Part shown: positions 1-13,600 of the stretch, one piece after another | Position numbering within the stretch: the stretch's first letter is position 1 | Layout: every line of letters begins with the position of its first letter | Assembly (NCBI RefSeq): GCF_029168945.1 | Contig: NC_083605.1 | Location: forward strand, 20,721,280 to 20,785,279 | Reading direction: 5' to 3' | From: Cannabis sativa | Lineage: Eukaryota > Streptophyta > Magnoliopsida > Rosales > Cannabaceae | Length of the DNA stretch: 64,000 bases | Translations under genes and position numbers: made by a program | Notes under the pieces: generated by a model | The model's database searches: none | Seen by the model: only the letters and a program-made list of their open reading frames with translations | What the model was told of the DNA's origin: nothing

Positions 1-1569
1 TAATATAATTAACCTAGTACAGTTATTTAAATCAGGCAAATGGGCCTTCACAATTGGGGAAGTTCATGTGAGGGGGTGCTGGGTTCAGTATGTCGTACCC
101 ACTTCTATGGCTCCCAACTCTCACACAAGGCCCAAAAGAGAGGAATTTAACCTTAAAATAAATAACTGTTATTAATTGAATAGGTCCAAGAACTAAATGG
201 ACCTAAATAAAATCTATCATGGTGTGACATTTTATTTAGCAACAACCTATATGTATCTATATTAAAACAAAATAAACATATAGGCTCACACAGGCACACT
301 TTGGATGGATCCTATCATGTTGCTAGGTCATACACAGATGAAAGAAGATTGTAAAATTTACCTGTTACAAATTATTAACTTGACCAAGGGAGCCATCAGA
401 TCATTAGATCTGGCAAAAAGTAACCATGGCTATTTGCAATCAAGTAATAATAGGTTTTGAAAACTTACACACAAGTTAAAACCACATACTCCTGCAACAA
501 GGTTAGCTGGATAGTTGGAAGTAGGATTAATTTAATTTTAAATAAATAATTTCAAAAAAAATAATTAAATAAACAATATTTTAATTTTCGAAAAAATAAA
601 ATTTAAAAAAAAATATTTAATTTCGGAAATAAAAAAAATTTAAATTTCGAAATTATTTAAAAAATAAATATTTAAAATTAAACCTACTTTTTGAAAAATT
701 AGGTTTCAACCAACCTAAATATCATTTCAAAAATTTGCTAACTACTTTTAAAAATTAAATGTTATTTTAAAAAATAAAAATTAAATAAAAATTAGAAAAG
801 ATAAATGAAATATCTTTTCAGATTTTAAATTTAATTTAAATAAATAAAATAACAAAATTTAAAAGTTAGCAAAATATCTTATATCTATTTAAAATTACAT
901 GATTATAAATATCTTACTTTAAATTTAAATAAGGTCAAAATATCTAAAAAGATTTAATTTTTAAAAAAAATATATACATAAAAAATGACCTTAAATTTAA
1001 AAATAAGATAAGATATAATCAAATTTAAAAATAAGATAGATTTTTAAGCAAGAAGATAGATACTAATTCTATTCAAATTCAAATTACACTAATATCTTGA
1101 ATTAAATTTAAAAAATATTAAATGAATTCAAAATGATAATTAGAATTGAATTAGGAATAGAAATAGTATATATACAAAACTATACAAAAAAATCGGAAGT
1201 TAATTCCATGAAAAAGCATGAAAAATCGAAGAAAAACGAAAAAATTGTGAACTGTACGGACAGTTTCGCGATCGCAGGAAAATTTCAGCACAGCCCCGAT
1301 TTTTTCAAATCTTCAAAAATTCATAACTAATTCAAATAAAATCCAAATTGAGTTCTGTAAAAGGCTAACTTGCTTAATTTTTTCCATACTATCCAATAAA
1401 AATAATTCCAGAAACAGAATCGCAATTATTTTTCACGAAAATTTACAAACATCAATCAATCATCAAATAACACTCAATACAACATGATACCATCCAAAAA
1501 CAAACAAACAATCGTTTTAAAGTCCAAATTTCATGTAAGTAAATCAATTATCATGGCTCTGAGGCCAGT
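1..1569 (-). mobile_element. Internal noncoding region of LTR retrotransposon, cut by window edge
   Basis: Reading on the minus strand, the LTR at 1570-3484 is followed at 1556-1568 by a primer-binding-site-like sequence (TGGCCTCAGAGCC, two changes from the usual initiator-Met site TGGTATCAGAGCC). This stretch is therefore the start of the internal region of a minus-strand element that continues off the left edge. It is very AT-rich (especially 530-1110) and I see no gag or pol reading frame, so it may be a non-autonomous (LARD-like) element or a long leader. Lineage unknown. Confidence 0.6.
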
Positions 1570-3484
1570 TGTTGGAAATTATTTTACCAGGATCTTAGAT
1601 CTACTCACAAGTATGTTGTTTAACCACCCTAAATATGAACTTTCTAAAACGATAAATTAAACACATATAAAGTTAAGAAAACCTTACATTGATGCAGCGG
1701 AATTAATGTCTCCTTCCACTCAGATCTCTAACCCTTGAATCCTTTCTGTAGCAGAGTATAATCAAGATCTGAGCCCGAATGTCCTTCTTCTTCAAGTTTT
1801 GATCCTTCACAGTCTTCCAATCTATGATTGAGTTACTGCTTGCTGTGTGTGGGCACTTACTCTTTCACTAGGGTCGAAAAAGATGAAGGAGAAAAGAGAA
1901 TAGGGATTTCGGCCAGGTATAGAAAGTGGGGAAGGCTCAGTTTTTCTGAAGAGAGAAATTTCTGTCAGAAAGGCTTGTGAAAACTTGTGTTGAAAAACTT
2001 ATGATTTGACTGAGTCATCACTTTCTATTTATAGGCAACTACTAGGTTTAGGTTAGGAATTATTTGGCATTAAAATAATGAAAATATTAATTTGAAAAAC
2101 CTATTTAAGTGGCCGGCCATGGTGTGTTAATGGGCCTCACTTGATTTTGCAGTTTTATCAAATTTTATCTCTATTTTCTCAAAAACGCCAATTTTCCAAT
2201 TCTAACCTTTTAAATGCCAAAACTAATTATTTAATAACTAAAATAGATTATTAAATAATATTGTCATTTAATTTAATTATTAATTAGACATATAAAGTCC
2301 ATTAATAAATAAATAAACCTAGAAAACTCTTTTCTTTACAATTTCACCCCTGCTTAGTGAAAATTCATAAAATTAGACATAGTCTAACTTTAGAATTATA
2401 ATTGATCAATCACGAATCAATTAATGAGTCTTACAAGCAGAATGTTCTCAACTAGAATGGGGACCATGGATCTATATGCTGAGCTTCCAATAAGTGAACC
2501 AAATTTACCAAGTAAATTTCTACTTATTAATTCTTCGTTGAATCCACTCTTAGAACTTAGAATTGCACTCTCAGACTTATATAGAGCATATTGTATGTTC
2601 CACGATATCAATATACTATCTCATTTAACCATTGTTATAATCTTATTGTGATTTAAAGATCCTCTATATAGATGATCTACATCGAGATGGGATTTCTTTA
2701 CCGTTCTCACCCCTCAATGTATTTTGCCCCTTAAAACACTTAGCTACCTGTAAATGGTGTTTAGTGATCTAATAATTAGTCAGTTAAACAAGAGCTCATC
2801 CATTTACTTCTATTTGCTAAGCTCGAAGGGAATCATCACTTGACTTCTATACACCAGTAGAAGCTATAGATTCCATATTTATGTTCAGCACTCCCACTCA
2901 ATCATACTATCATGTTCCCAAAATATACGTATCACCCTGACCCAAAAGTAGGCTTAACTAATAAATCAAAGAACATGAATAGCACTCCTGAGTTGAGCCC
3001 AAGCATATCAGGATTTAGATTCTTTTAATCTTAAGATCAACTACTGATATTGACTTGGAAAGATATGTATAACGGTAAGTTTGTAATATATTAACTTAGT
3101 TGCAATATCGGTCCAGTCCAATGTATACTCCATACATTCGAAACTAGTATACTTTACTAATGTCCTAGAAAGAACATAACACTTACTCCAAGTGTAAGTA
3201 CACATCATCGCTGATTATCACATCAGTGTAAATCCAATAACACTGATGAAACAGGGACCAAAACTTTTGATTCATATGATCACAATCACATTCCACTGTG
3301 TTGACGATACTGTAATTGTGAATAAACATATGATCTAGATTTAACTGATTTTGTGTGTATGAATGTAATAAACATATTAAACCATTAGCATGTGAAATTC
3401 ATGCAAATATCAATCACTTCAAATTTTTTATATTGATAACTAATCAGATTGTAAAGAGTTTTATTTAGGGCATGAAACCCAACA
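1570..3484 (-). repeat. LTR (5' LTR of minus-strand element), family A
   Basis: On the minus strand this 1,915 bp block begins TGTTGGGTTTCATGCCC and ends TTCCAACA, with TG...CA termini. A TATA-like CTATAAATAG lies near 2030. It is homologous along its length to the solo LTR at 61235-63127, which lies in the opposite orientation, and the last bases of a third copy begin at 63980. A PBS-like sequence abuts its low-coordinate end, which makes it a 5' LTR. No coding capacity; small open frames here are incidental. Confidence 0.85.
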
Positions 3485-4735
3485 GATAGAAGTATCAACT
3501 TACATGAAATTTTTATTTAATCATTTATGACTAGCACACCACCACAAAATAAACAAAACAACACTTTAATATATGCACATAAAAGGGAAATGGGAAAAAA
3601 AAAACACTATGTATTAGACTAATCATGGTATTCTTTCCACCAAAAAACAAGATAATAATAATAATAAAAAAAAATAGTTGTATTCTTTCCACATTAGAAA
3701 GAGCATATAATGAACCCATACCCATTATTAAAGAACCAAGTATAGAGTATTGTTATTAGATATTAGTATCAATGGTGCTGTTTATTATTTTTTATAGGTA
3801 TCACTCTATAATTAGTTAGTAATATTTGTTAAAATTTATTTTTTCAAATTATATGAGACTCGTTATTTAATTATATCAATAGTGGTATACACTGAACAAA
3901 TACAAAACATAATACCTTTTTCGACTTTATCCTCCCTTTGAAATCTATAAATATATATATTTATGTATATGACTTTTTAGGAAGGTGCACATGCTCTCAT
4001 TTTAGGGTGTTATAAATGATAGAATTGGTATTCATAGTTCCAAGAAACAGCACATATACCAATAAAAAAACATTTAGATAAATAAGGCAAAAATAATAAA
4101 AAAAACCTAAATAATTAAGAAAAATATTAAAAAAATACCCATAATAATATTTAATATCAACTTTTTGATTACTTTTAGAGCCCGTTTAGTACACAGGATT
4201 GGACTGGATTGGACTGGACTGAACAAGATTGGATTATGATAAAAGTAATCCTGTGTTTGGTTTAAGAATAGACTGGACTATTTTATTTATTTTCTTTTAG
4301 AAAAAGAAAAACTTAAATTAAAATAAAAATAAATAATAATAAATTAAAATTAAAATATATAATAATAAATAAATAAAAATGAATAAATCACAACAAAAAA
4401 ATAAAAATAAAAATAATTAAATTATAAAATAAAATAAAAAAAAATATATCCTATATAATCCAGTATATATCATAAATATATAATAAAATTTTTATCATAT
4501 TTTTATTTAATAAATAAAATAGTAAAATAAAAAATACTTGAATAATATAAAATTGTTTATTTTAAACACTAATTTAATATAAATATTAATTTTTTTTTAA
4601 ATATTTATGGCTTACCTATGGTACTCTGGTTCCTCTCATTGGCAGTGGAGTAAGTCTTAGAGCATCTCTAATGATAATATTTTTTATAGGTGTAATATAT
4701 TTTTACATTATTTAAAAATATAATATCATATTTAA
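3485..4735. other. AT-rich intergenic DNA, no gene seen
   Basis: No supportable gene. Around 4178-4290 a sequence beginning GAGCCCGTTTAGT, with repeated GGATTGGACT, resembles the terminal part of a hAT/MITE-type repeat, but I could not find a matching far end or target duplication. Confidence 0.4.
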
Positions 4736-5098
4736 GTAATTTACATTATAAATACTTAAATTTAACTATTAGTTGTAAATAAATACCTAAGTTTAATTTT
4801 TGGCAGTAATAAAAACTAAGTTATAATTCTAAAACTCTATAAGTACCTAACCGTTAAATATTAAGTCATTATCATGTGTCATTTTCTTATTGGCATATTT
4901 AAATTATTTTTTTTACAATAAAAATTTTAAGATTTGGACCAATCCGGGATTGCCACGTGACAATTTACTTAACACTTAACAACCAAGTACCTACAGAAGT
5001 TCCAAAATTATAACTTAGGTATTATTACCGCCAAAAATTAAACTTAGGTATTTATTTACAACTGAGAGTTAAACTTAGGTATTTATACCGCAAATTAC
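4736..5098. mobile_element. Fold-back MITE with long terminal inverted repeats
   Basis: The first roughly 120 bp (GTAATTTACATTATAAATAC...) are an imperfect inverted copy of the last roughly 120 bp (...GTATTTATACCGCAAATTAC). Both arms contain the blocks TTGTAAATAAATACCTAAG and TTTTTGGC(A/G)GTAATAA. The short centre is non-coding. Flanks (TCATATTTA / TCATTTTAT) match only partly, so the target duplication and superfamily remain uncertain. Confidence 0.75.
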
Positions 5099-5332
5099 TC
5101 ATTTTATTTTATCTTTTTTTCACATTATTTTTTACACTCTTACTTCTAAAAATACTCCAATACTATAGCACATTTTTAAAAATGCTGTAATTATGATTTT
5201 ACACATTATTATATGTATAATTTTTTTCTTTATTAAACTATTATATATATTGCATCTTTTATTTTTTATTTTAAAAAATATAACATTAATGTCAGGTATC
5301 AATATAAATTTCAAGAATAATATTTTTTTTTA

Positions 5333-5632
5333 GGAATTATTTCTCAAATACACAAAAACAACAAAAAAAATTGCAAAAATACGGTTTCACGGAATTTTAA
5401 ACATTTTTATGATTTTTTTGATTTTATTTACAAAAGATACGGTCTTTTTATGTTGTACTCTTGTTACTTTGTTGTTGATGTTATTTGTATGTTATTTTTT
5501 GTTGTTGTTTTGATATTATTTTCATGTTACTTTTATATAGCTTTTTTTGTTATTTTCGTAAAAAAAATTATTAAAACGTAAAAATATAAATTTTTTTTAC
5601 AAAAAATAATGAATAGTACCTTATGCAATTAT
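5333..5632 (+). mobile_element. MITE family M, copy 1
   Basis: About 300 bp, closely similar to 48631-48960 and, inverted, to 15313-15615. Shared blocks include AAAAACAACAAAAAAAATT, CGGAATTTTAAACATTTTTA and TGTATGTTATTTTTTGTTGT. It starts GGAATTATTT and ends near TATGCAATTATC. The third copy has a clean 9 bp target duplication, so the family is probably MULE-derived. No coding capacity. Confidence 0.7.
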
Positions 5633-6051
5633 CTTTCTTTTTTATCTCCAATAGTATAGCATCCCTATATTTTGCCACCTAAACTTTTCTACCTTAATTA
5701 AATATTCTCTAAAATATTAGATGCTCTAATTATCCTTGAATACCCATATAATTTTTTTTTAGCGGCTGTCCCTCTTGTGTTCATGTGGGTCCACCAGTGC
5801 TACCACTTGCATGTGCTACTGTGAAGACAGATCGTCAAACAAACACCGAAGGTGATTGAAAAACTAATTCAAAGTTTGAACCTCAAAACTTTGACTCGTG
5901 ATCTCTCGCTAACAGTGGCAAATGAGGATGTACTGCTTGAGGGTTGAGATCACCAGCGGGTGGGGAGTCTAATGCTCTGGTCCGTGGGTTAGGAGGTGGT
6001 TGGAGTATGGTCGCCAATGGTGGTGGTGGTTTCTTGAGTGTTTGAAGAGAT

Positions 6052-6135
<84 letters not shown>

Positions 6136-9100
6136 TAATAAAGAATAAAAAAATTGTGGGTGTCACATCCTTAATTATTATTTATTTATTTATTTATTTT
6201 CTTTTTCTCAATTTTGACAGAGTCCTCACAACCTCAATTATTAATTAATATTATTAATGATAATATTAGTAATAGATTTTAAAATTTTAGTAATTTTTTT
6301 TAATTTTAGAGTAAAATTACATTTTTAATGTGGTAAAAATTTGATATTCTCTTTTGAGTTTGGCAAATAAAAGAAAAAAATGATGCATTATTAGTTTTTA
6401 AAAAATAGATTTAGTAAAACAAAATTATGTTTCGATATAAAATTAAAATTCTTAAAAAAAAATAATAAATCAGGTCGGATTAGATCAATCCAAAAAAGAT
6501 AAGTCAGATCTAATCCTAACGGGGCAGGACAGGACATATCATTACATAATTTGAATCAAACCAAATCATAACCGAATCAGATCCAACCTAATCCATTTAC
6601 ACTCTTAATTACTTAGTTTTTTACACCTCATTAGTTAGTACTTTACAACTAAGGTGTAATTAATGTGTAAGTTTGAATCCTCATTACAATTACCTAAAAT
6701 GACTATCTTTTAGAGAAAATTACCTACAAAAACGTATTTTGTAAAATATTTATAAAAATAGACTTTAACATTTTAATGTTGTAAAGTACCGAATTTCTTT
6801 AATAAATTGCTTATGCGCGTATACCGAAAACAACTATTCCTCTCTTTTGTTAGCCACCCAGTTTTTGTTTCTTTGCGTATGCTTTTTCTTTTTCTGACAT
6901 TAACTTCACTCTCCACTTCACTAATTATTTTACTTTTTTTTTTTTTTTACAATGTATTACTTCACTCTCTTAGCTTTTTTTTAATGACATTAGATTTTTT
7001 TTTTGGTGAAATTCTATATAAATTTTTTAAACTTCACGAGCAAGAGCTAAAAATTATATCACTGTAATTTATTTTTTTAATTAAATATTTTGATATGCAA
7101 ATAAAAAAAAATTAATTTTTTTTCTTTTTATTCAAATAACCAAATTTTCAAACCAACAAATCATTTGATATTAAGTGATTACTAAAAAGTATTTTATTAT
7201 TTATATTTAAAAAATTTCATATAGTAATTCTTAATAAATAAATTTTATTGAACCATTTAAATAGGTTTTATAAAAAAAAATGTAACTTTTTAATTACTTT
7301 TTATCAACTCAAATAAAATTTAATATACAAATCAATTTTATGAGTTAATAAAAAAGATATTGTAAAATAAGTTACTACTATCATCAAAATCATTTTGGTT
7401 TTTTTATAAGAACAAATATTTTGTTAACAAAAGGTAGCCTAAATTCATAATTAAAAGAAAAAAAAAATACAAACTAGTGTCATAGACTAGTCAACTATTT
7501 TGTTATTTTATATTAAAGTTATCAAATGATTTACATAAAAAAAAAAAAAAAAAGTTACTATATGATATACTTAGAATAAATTTATTTAATATGAATATAA
7601 AAAATTTATGAGTAATTATAACAAAGAAAAAAAATTTATGAGTAATCAAATAGTATCTTAAACACTACATTACATCTACTAATTTTATTAATAAGTTAAA
7701 ATATTTTAAACAATAAGACAACATAATATTAACTAAAATAATATTTTTGTAATGTAACTAATTATGTGGTACTTAAGATACGATTTAGTTTCCTTATATA
7801 TATTTTTAAAAAATAATTATGGAAATCACATAATAAAATAGACTTATTTAGATACTATCATGCTACATTTAAATATGAAATAATAAGACACTTATAGTAA
7901 CCAGCCATAAAATTAATAAGAATTAATTATGCATACCAATGTCAATTGCAAATTATATATAAGATTATAAATTACTATAAAATCTTTTATTATATTATAT
8001 TTAAAAGTTACGATATGGTATATTAATAACAAAATTTATATAATAAAGCATTTTGATATGTTAATATAAAAATTTATAAAATTACCAAATAGTATCTTAA
8101 ACATAATAAAATTAGTTGCTATAAAAATTATTATATATATTAATTTTACTAATAAATTATATAATAAGCTATATATTTTATATATATACATATTTAACAC
8201 TTTAACTTAAATGACTAAATACCAACTATTTTTATAAGTTACTAAAAGTAAATATTTTTATGTAATGATTGAAATTAATTAAATTATTGTTAACATCAAT
8301 TTATTTTAAGAATAACTTATAAAGAAACTAGATAGTATTTTAAATATTATAGAACAAATTATAAATTTGACTAAGAAACTACATAATAATTTATTATATT
8401 TTAATGCATAATATATTAATTTTAAATATATATGAAGGTAACGTAAAAGTTATATGTATTTATATATACATATATAACATAAATATCTCTTGATCAACAA
8501 CATTATATAAAGAAAAGTATAGTTTTGAAATTAAAAGTAATTAATTGGTAGGTAAGATGAAACTATAATTTTAAAGTAATTAATTAGTAGGTAACAAGGA
8601 TGTATATAAGATAATATGATTTCGAAATAGAACTTATTAAATGGAAAATCAATTAGTATATATCTCAGTGTCTTATTTTTTTAATAACATTTAGTAACTC
8701 TTAACTATAAAATTAATTTTTTTTATAGATTAGTACAATTAAAAAGACTTTTAATATGTTTCTCAAAAAAAAAAAAATAAAAATAGTATGGTATATATTC
8801 ATGAATTTGTTTGAGTATAAAGTTTGGTTATTTCTTAATAATTTATTAAATAAACTAAATGGTTACTTTTAGTTTCAAACATCTTATTTTGTGATGGTGT
8901 AAAATTATATGCTTCTCACATGTTAAAATAATTCATTTAATGAGTAGGTTATATTGGTACAATTTTTTAATCAAAATAATTAATAGTATAGTTGTTATTT
9001 TAAAGCGAGTGCTATGCGGATTGGAGTTTTGTTCCTTTGTATTCGTCCAACTCTTTGGTTTGATAAACTATTTTCTTTGTAATTATTTGAATTGAATGAA

Positions 9101-9340
9101 TTCCATTAAAAAAAAAAAAGTGAAAAGAAGAAAAAAAAAATAATCAAAAATTAACAAAGGTTAATGGCCATGCATTTAAAAAAAAAAAAAAAAAAAAGAG
9201 AGAGAGAGAGAGATGCGCTGTTGAATAGTGGCCCAAGAAAAGAATTGCATGCATTTATTTATATATAGGTAGAGCATTACCGCTTATCATATGATTTAAA
9301 GTATTATCGTTATATTTGTTAATACTTATATTATTATGTA
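5633..9340. other. Gene-free AT-rich DNA with diffuse repeats
   Basis: No credible gene is visible. A GA microsatellite lies at 6053-6131. Around 6456-6610 a sequence (GGTCGGATTAGATC ... CCATTTACACTCTTA) looks like one end of a hAT-type MITE. From about 7600 to 8400 a loose motif (AAATAGTATCTTAAAC...) recurs near 7645, 8090 and 8325, suggesting decayed direct repeats. Open frames here are low-complexity translations. Confidence 0.5.
6053..6131. repeat. (GA)n microsatellite, about 39 units
   Basis: An uninterrupted GA run of roughly 78 bp. A minus-strand frame through it encodes only alternating Ser-Leu and is not a gene. Confidence 0.95.
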
Positions 9341-10085
9341 TCTTTATATATTAAAAGTGTCTATCTAACGACATTTCTTGGTTTAACAGAATATACTTTA
9401 AAAATAAAAGAATATTTTGTTAAATTTAACGATAGGTTTGATCTCCCGTTAACTTTCAAAAATATATAAATAATTAAACCCAAAAAATTAAACAATCTTT
9501 TTTTAAACGTTTAAACCAAATAATTAAATCCAGAAAATTAAACAATTTTTTTTTTAAATTAAAAAAAATCATCCTAGCCACATATCTCTCTAACATAACA
9601 AACCGTATATCCCAATGTTTGATATTTTTTTTATTAGTTAAAGGTTAACAAATAAATAAAAAATTAACAAATATTAATATTGTTACACGATTAGTTTAAC
9701 AGATTAGGCTTACACGATTTTTTTTTAAACAAAAAAAATAAACAATTTTTTTTAAACGTTTAAACCCAATAATTAAACCAAAAAATTAAACAATCTTTTT
9801 TTAAATTAAAAAAAAAAAACTACACCAATACCCACCCTAAATAACAATCATTAATATAAAATTTAAACTCTATATAAAAAAAATCGCTTATAACATAAAA
9901 TATTTGAATAACAATGTGTATATTATAGGTTTATATACACAATCATGACATTCTTAACAATTAGTTTTATAAAACATATCGTTTATAACATAATTTACAA
10001 TTAGTCACTAAATTCTTAAACAAAAACCCCTAAAACTTAAAATAAAACTAATATTTACGTAGCTCGCTACGTAACTCTCTTCTAG
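9341..10085 (+). mobile_element. Non-autonomous Helitron
   Basis: The element starts TCTTTATATATTAAAAGTG, a typical plant Helitron 5' end, and ends with a 16 bp hairpin (ACGTAGC TC GCTACGT, 10057-10072), nine bases, then CTAG (10082-10085). The bases outside are A at 9340 and T at 10086, as expected for insertion between A and T. The 745 bp interior is AT-rich with no Rep/Hel coding. It lies about 0.6 kb downstream of the minus-strand Rossmann gene. Confidence 0.8.
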
Positions 10086-10660
10086 TATAAATAAAAAATC
10101 CCCTATCTTTTACACTTATTTTTTACTTTTTTATTACTAAAGTAGGAATAATTATCACTTTACCACCTATTCCAATATTCTTTCCTACAACAAAGTACAA
10201 ACTAAACATAACAATCAATTCCTATTACAATCTTATTCCATTACATTACTATTACCATCACAATTACCAAACCAAACACCACCTAAAGAATCTATTTTCT
10301 ACAATATAACTATTATTATTGTAAATGACTAGATGTACATTTGTCAAAGCTCATGCTTTTGCTTGGCAAAATCTTTATACACAGAAATTGTTTATACACA
10401 GCAATTTACACAATGAATTCAAAGTTATTAACAATGAGAAAGCCAAGGAAGTCTGACATGTAGACATGGAAGTAGAACACTGTAGAACCTGTGCCTGGAT
10501 TTGAATAACAAAAGCCGTAGAAGTGGAGTACGAATAACTTTACCTAACAAAAGTAACATATGTAATAGTTCTATACAGTTTATAGACAATAATACTTGTT
10601 ACATGAAATTTACCATGTGGAGTAGCTAGCTTATTTTTACAATTTACATAGTGAGCTTGG
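10086..10660. other. Downstream region and 3' UTR of the Rossmann gene
   Basis: The part just below 10661 should include the 3' UTR of the minus-strand gene. Around 10110-10290 a low-GC sequence ending CCAAACCAAACACCACC resembles a MITE terminus. No other gene is visible. Confidence 0.4.
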
Positions 10661-13600
10661 CTATTTGGTTGCTGTTTCAAATAGTTCTCGCCATTTCTGC
10701 TGATCATCTCCTGGACCTTCTCCCTACACAAATAAGAGATGTTAAAATATATTAATTTATCTTTTGACATTGCAGAGTAAAGTAGTCAGTTTTCAATGAA
10801 ATTTTGTCTAGAGCCACTTATACTAAATCAACTTGAGAGAGTTACCTCAACCGAGTTGATTTCATAAATTTTCCCTTCAGTGGATTCAATGTCAAGTGCT
10901 TGTATGCAAGCTTCAGCTACAATGAGTCTGCTAACCTCACCGACTAATTTATCTCCTGAGAATTGATTGCAATGTTTGCCAAACCAAAGATATGCAAATA
11001 AAAATGTTTGGATAGGATCAACAATTTACATAATAGCACTTAGTTGTTTGAAAAATAAATATCCAATAAGTAGAGAACCTGTGCATTGAATGTTTAAGCA
11101 AAAGAGAACTGCTAAAGGGCACTAGTGGTACCCAACACCACCAAGTGCCATATCATTTTTGGAAAATTCAATATTACATCCTACATATTTTAATTGAAAA
11201 TTATTATAGGAAACTACTCTCCACTCGTAAGGCCGCCTCATAGTGGTGTTGAGAATTATGGGTAATCAACTTCTTCCCCTCTCCCTCCAAAGATAACAAA
11301 AATATTTGACTGCTTCAAATCTTCAGTGAAATCATTACACTTATGTTTTTAATTTGAAGTATAGATAGGATCTTATAGATGCCCACAAGCCATAATAAAA
11401 CTTGTGATTAGGGCTGAACAAGATCTAATCCGATTCAATTTGGATGTGAAAAGTTGGATTGGATCGGTTATTGGATGTTAATCTCAAAATCCAATTAAAA
11501 ACTGATCAAATACAATTACAATTAATATATATTAAAATATTATTCATATGCAATAAATTTTTTTAAAAAAATATAAAAAAAGAATAGTTGAATTATATTG
11601 TTTAGGCTTTCTCTTTATTTACCAATACATTTAATTAATTAATCTCCCTAAAAAATAATTTAACTCCACCTAACTAAAAGAATAGCACGCTTGACTTGCT
11701 GTGTTTTTCTAAACATGTGTGTAGTTTTAAATCCCTAGGAGAAAACCTAATAGTTCCTTCCTTTTCCCTTTAATCGTTTTCAATATCAATTAGGTTTTAT
11801 GTAATTTTCTTCATGTTTTTAATATCAATTAGGTTTTCGTGTTTTCAATATCAATCATTTTCTTCATGTTTTTAGGTTTTAGGTTTGTGTAATTGGATAT
11901 CCAATTACAAAACTGATCCAATCCAATTACTAATTAGACTGGATTTTGAGATATAATTGGATCGGATTGGATGACAATTTTCTAAATCCAATTACTAATT
12001 GGATTGGATAGGATGAGGAGAAAAATGTTGGATTGGATTAGATCAGATGTCCAGTCCTACTAGTGATCCCTTACAAAATTAACAATTTATAATCTTAGTC
12101 AAACATACTCAGATATGTGCAGCCTCTCTCACTCTCTAATAACACTCAGTTACGATATCATTTGACGATTGGCTGTTTTACCCATATTAAAGAAAATCCA
12201 CTCCTAATTGTGGTGTGATATAGAAGCAGCAGACTGATAGAGTCAAATTAAAATAGTGTGCACTCCAGTTATAATTATTGAAATACCCTCTAATATTATT
12301 GTTAAACATAACATACCTTGACCAATAAGAACTGCACGTCGTTGCCCAGCTGTAGCTTTGAGCAAAGTATTTAGATCATAAGAGGTGTAAGGTCCATCAG
12401 TTAATCTGCCGGCTCTGGTTTGCATGCAATGGCAAAAGAAAAAAGAATACTTTAGATTATTACAAACTTTTGCCATTATGGACTCTTGCGATGTGTCAGT
12501 ATTTTTGACAAACCTGATTATTGTACACGGTAGACCAGAATTAAGAAGGAAATCCTCTCCCATCTTCTTATATTTGAGAACACCAAAGAGGTTCATAATG
12601 CTAATGGAAAAAGATAAAACACATAAGTTGTTAACCAATGAAACTGAAAATTTAAAGGAAAAATGTTATGATAGTCAATGTCTACCAAGGTTAGTATCCA
12701 AACTGAGTTCCTGTTGCGTAATTTCTAGTAAATAGCAATCACAAAAATATCTTGTGTAAACCTTGTAGTGAATTCACTTCTCTATTTTAATGGATGGTAC
12801 CTTTCCACTTATGGAATATTCATGAAAATATATTTCCTAACAAAACAACTGATCATCTATAGACTATAGTATTATTTAAGATTTTGCATTAAATGAAACT
12901 TTCTTGTAACGAGACACTTTCATGTCCTTTTTCTCCTGCTTCCTTAAGAAACAGTATCACATGGAAAGGATTAGTTGGAGGAGAGGTTACTCTGCTCAGA
13001 GAACAAAGGGTCCTCAAGTATCTAGTGAATAGCCTAAGCAAAAAACATGTAGATTGAGGTTCTGTTGATGAACTCAACATAGACATGATGGACAGAAAAT
13101 GTATACTATTTAGCGCATAAAGATACAGATATAATAAAATCTAGACCAAAAATAGAAACAAAAGACAGGTTCAGTTAAATAGTTGGTAATGATATTTGAT
13201 TAAGTAATTTTCTTAGTTGTACTCTAGGGGTAGATTCATTTCAGGCTACATGATGTTCTAGCTATTTTAAAATATAATCTTGAACAAGGAAAATAATCCC
13301 AATTTATTTGAGAAATTTCCATCTTGGAAAGATTACAGAGAAATTATCGTAAAAACAAAAAATTTTAACTGGAAAAATATGGAAGGAGCCATTCATGAGT
13401 ACAAAATCACTGAACTCTATTTTCTGCTCTCTCAATTCTTATAGATACAAAAGAAGATCAATTGCTAGCTTTATAACTCACCATTAGTCTTACCTCCATG
13501 GGAGTTCATTGAACTTGGTTACACCTATTGATGAAACAAGAACAACCCTTTTCACTGAGGGAGGAAGTGCAGATACAAGATTTTTCACACCTTCCCAATC

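Noticed and set aside
1133..1330. Short frame in the left LTR-element internal region
   Set aside because: Lys/Asn-rich translation of AT-rich DNA without any gag or pol feature.
10540..10770. 76-codon minus-strand frame over the last Rossmann exon
   Set aside because: It is in a different frame from the conserved C-terminal exon 10661-10723, which ends in TAG and matches the protein family.
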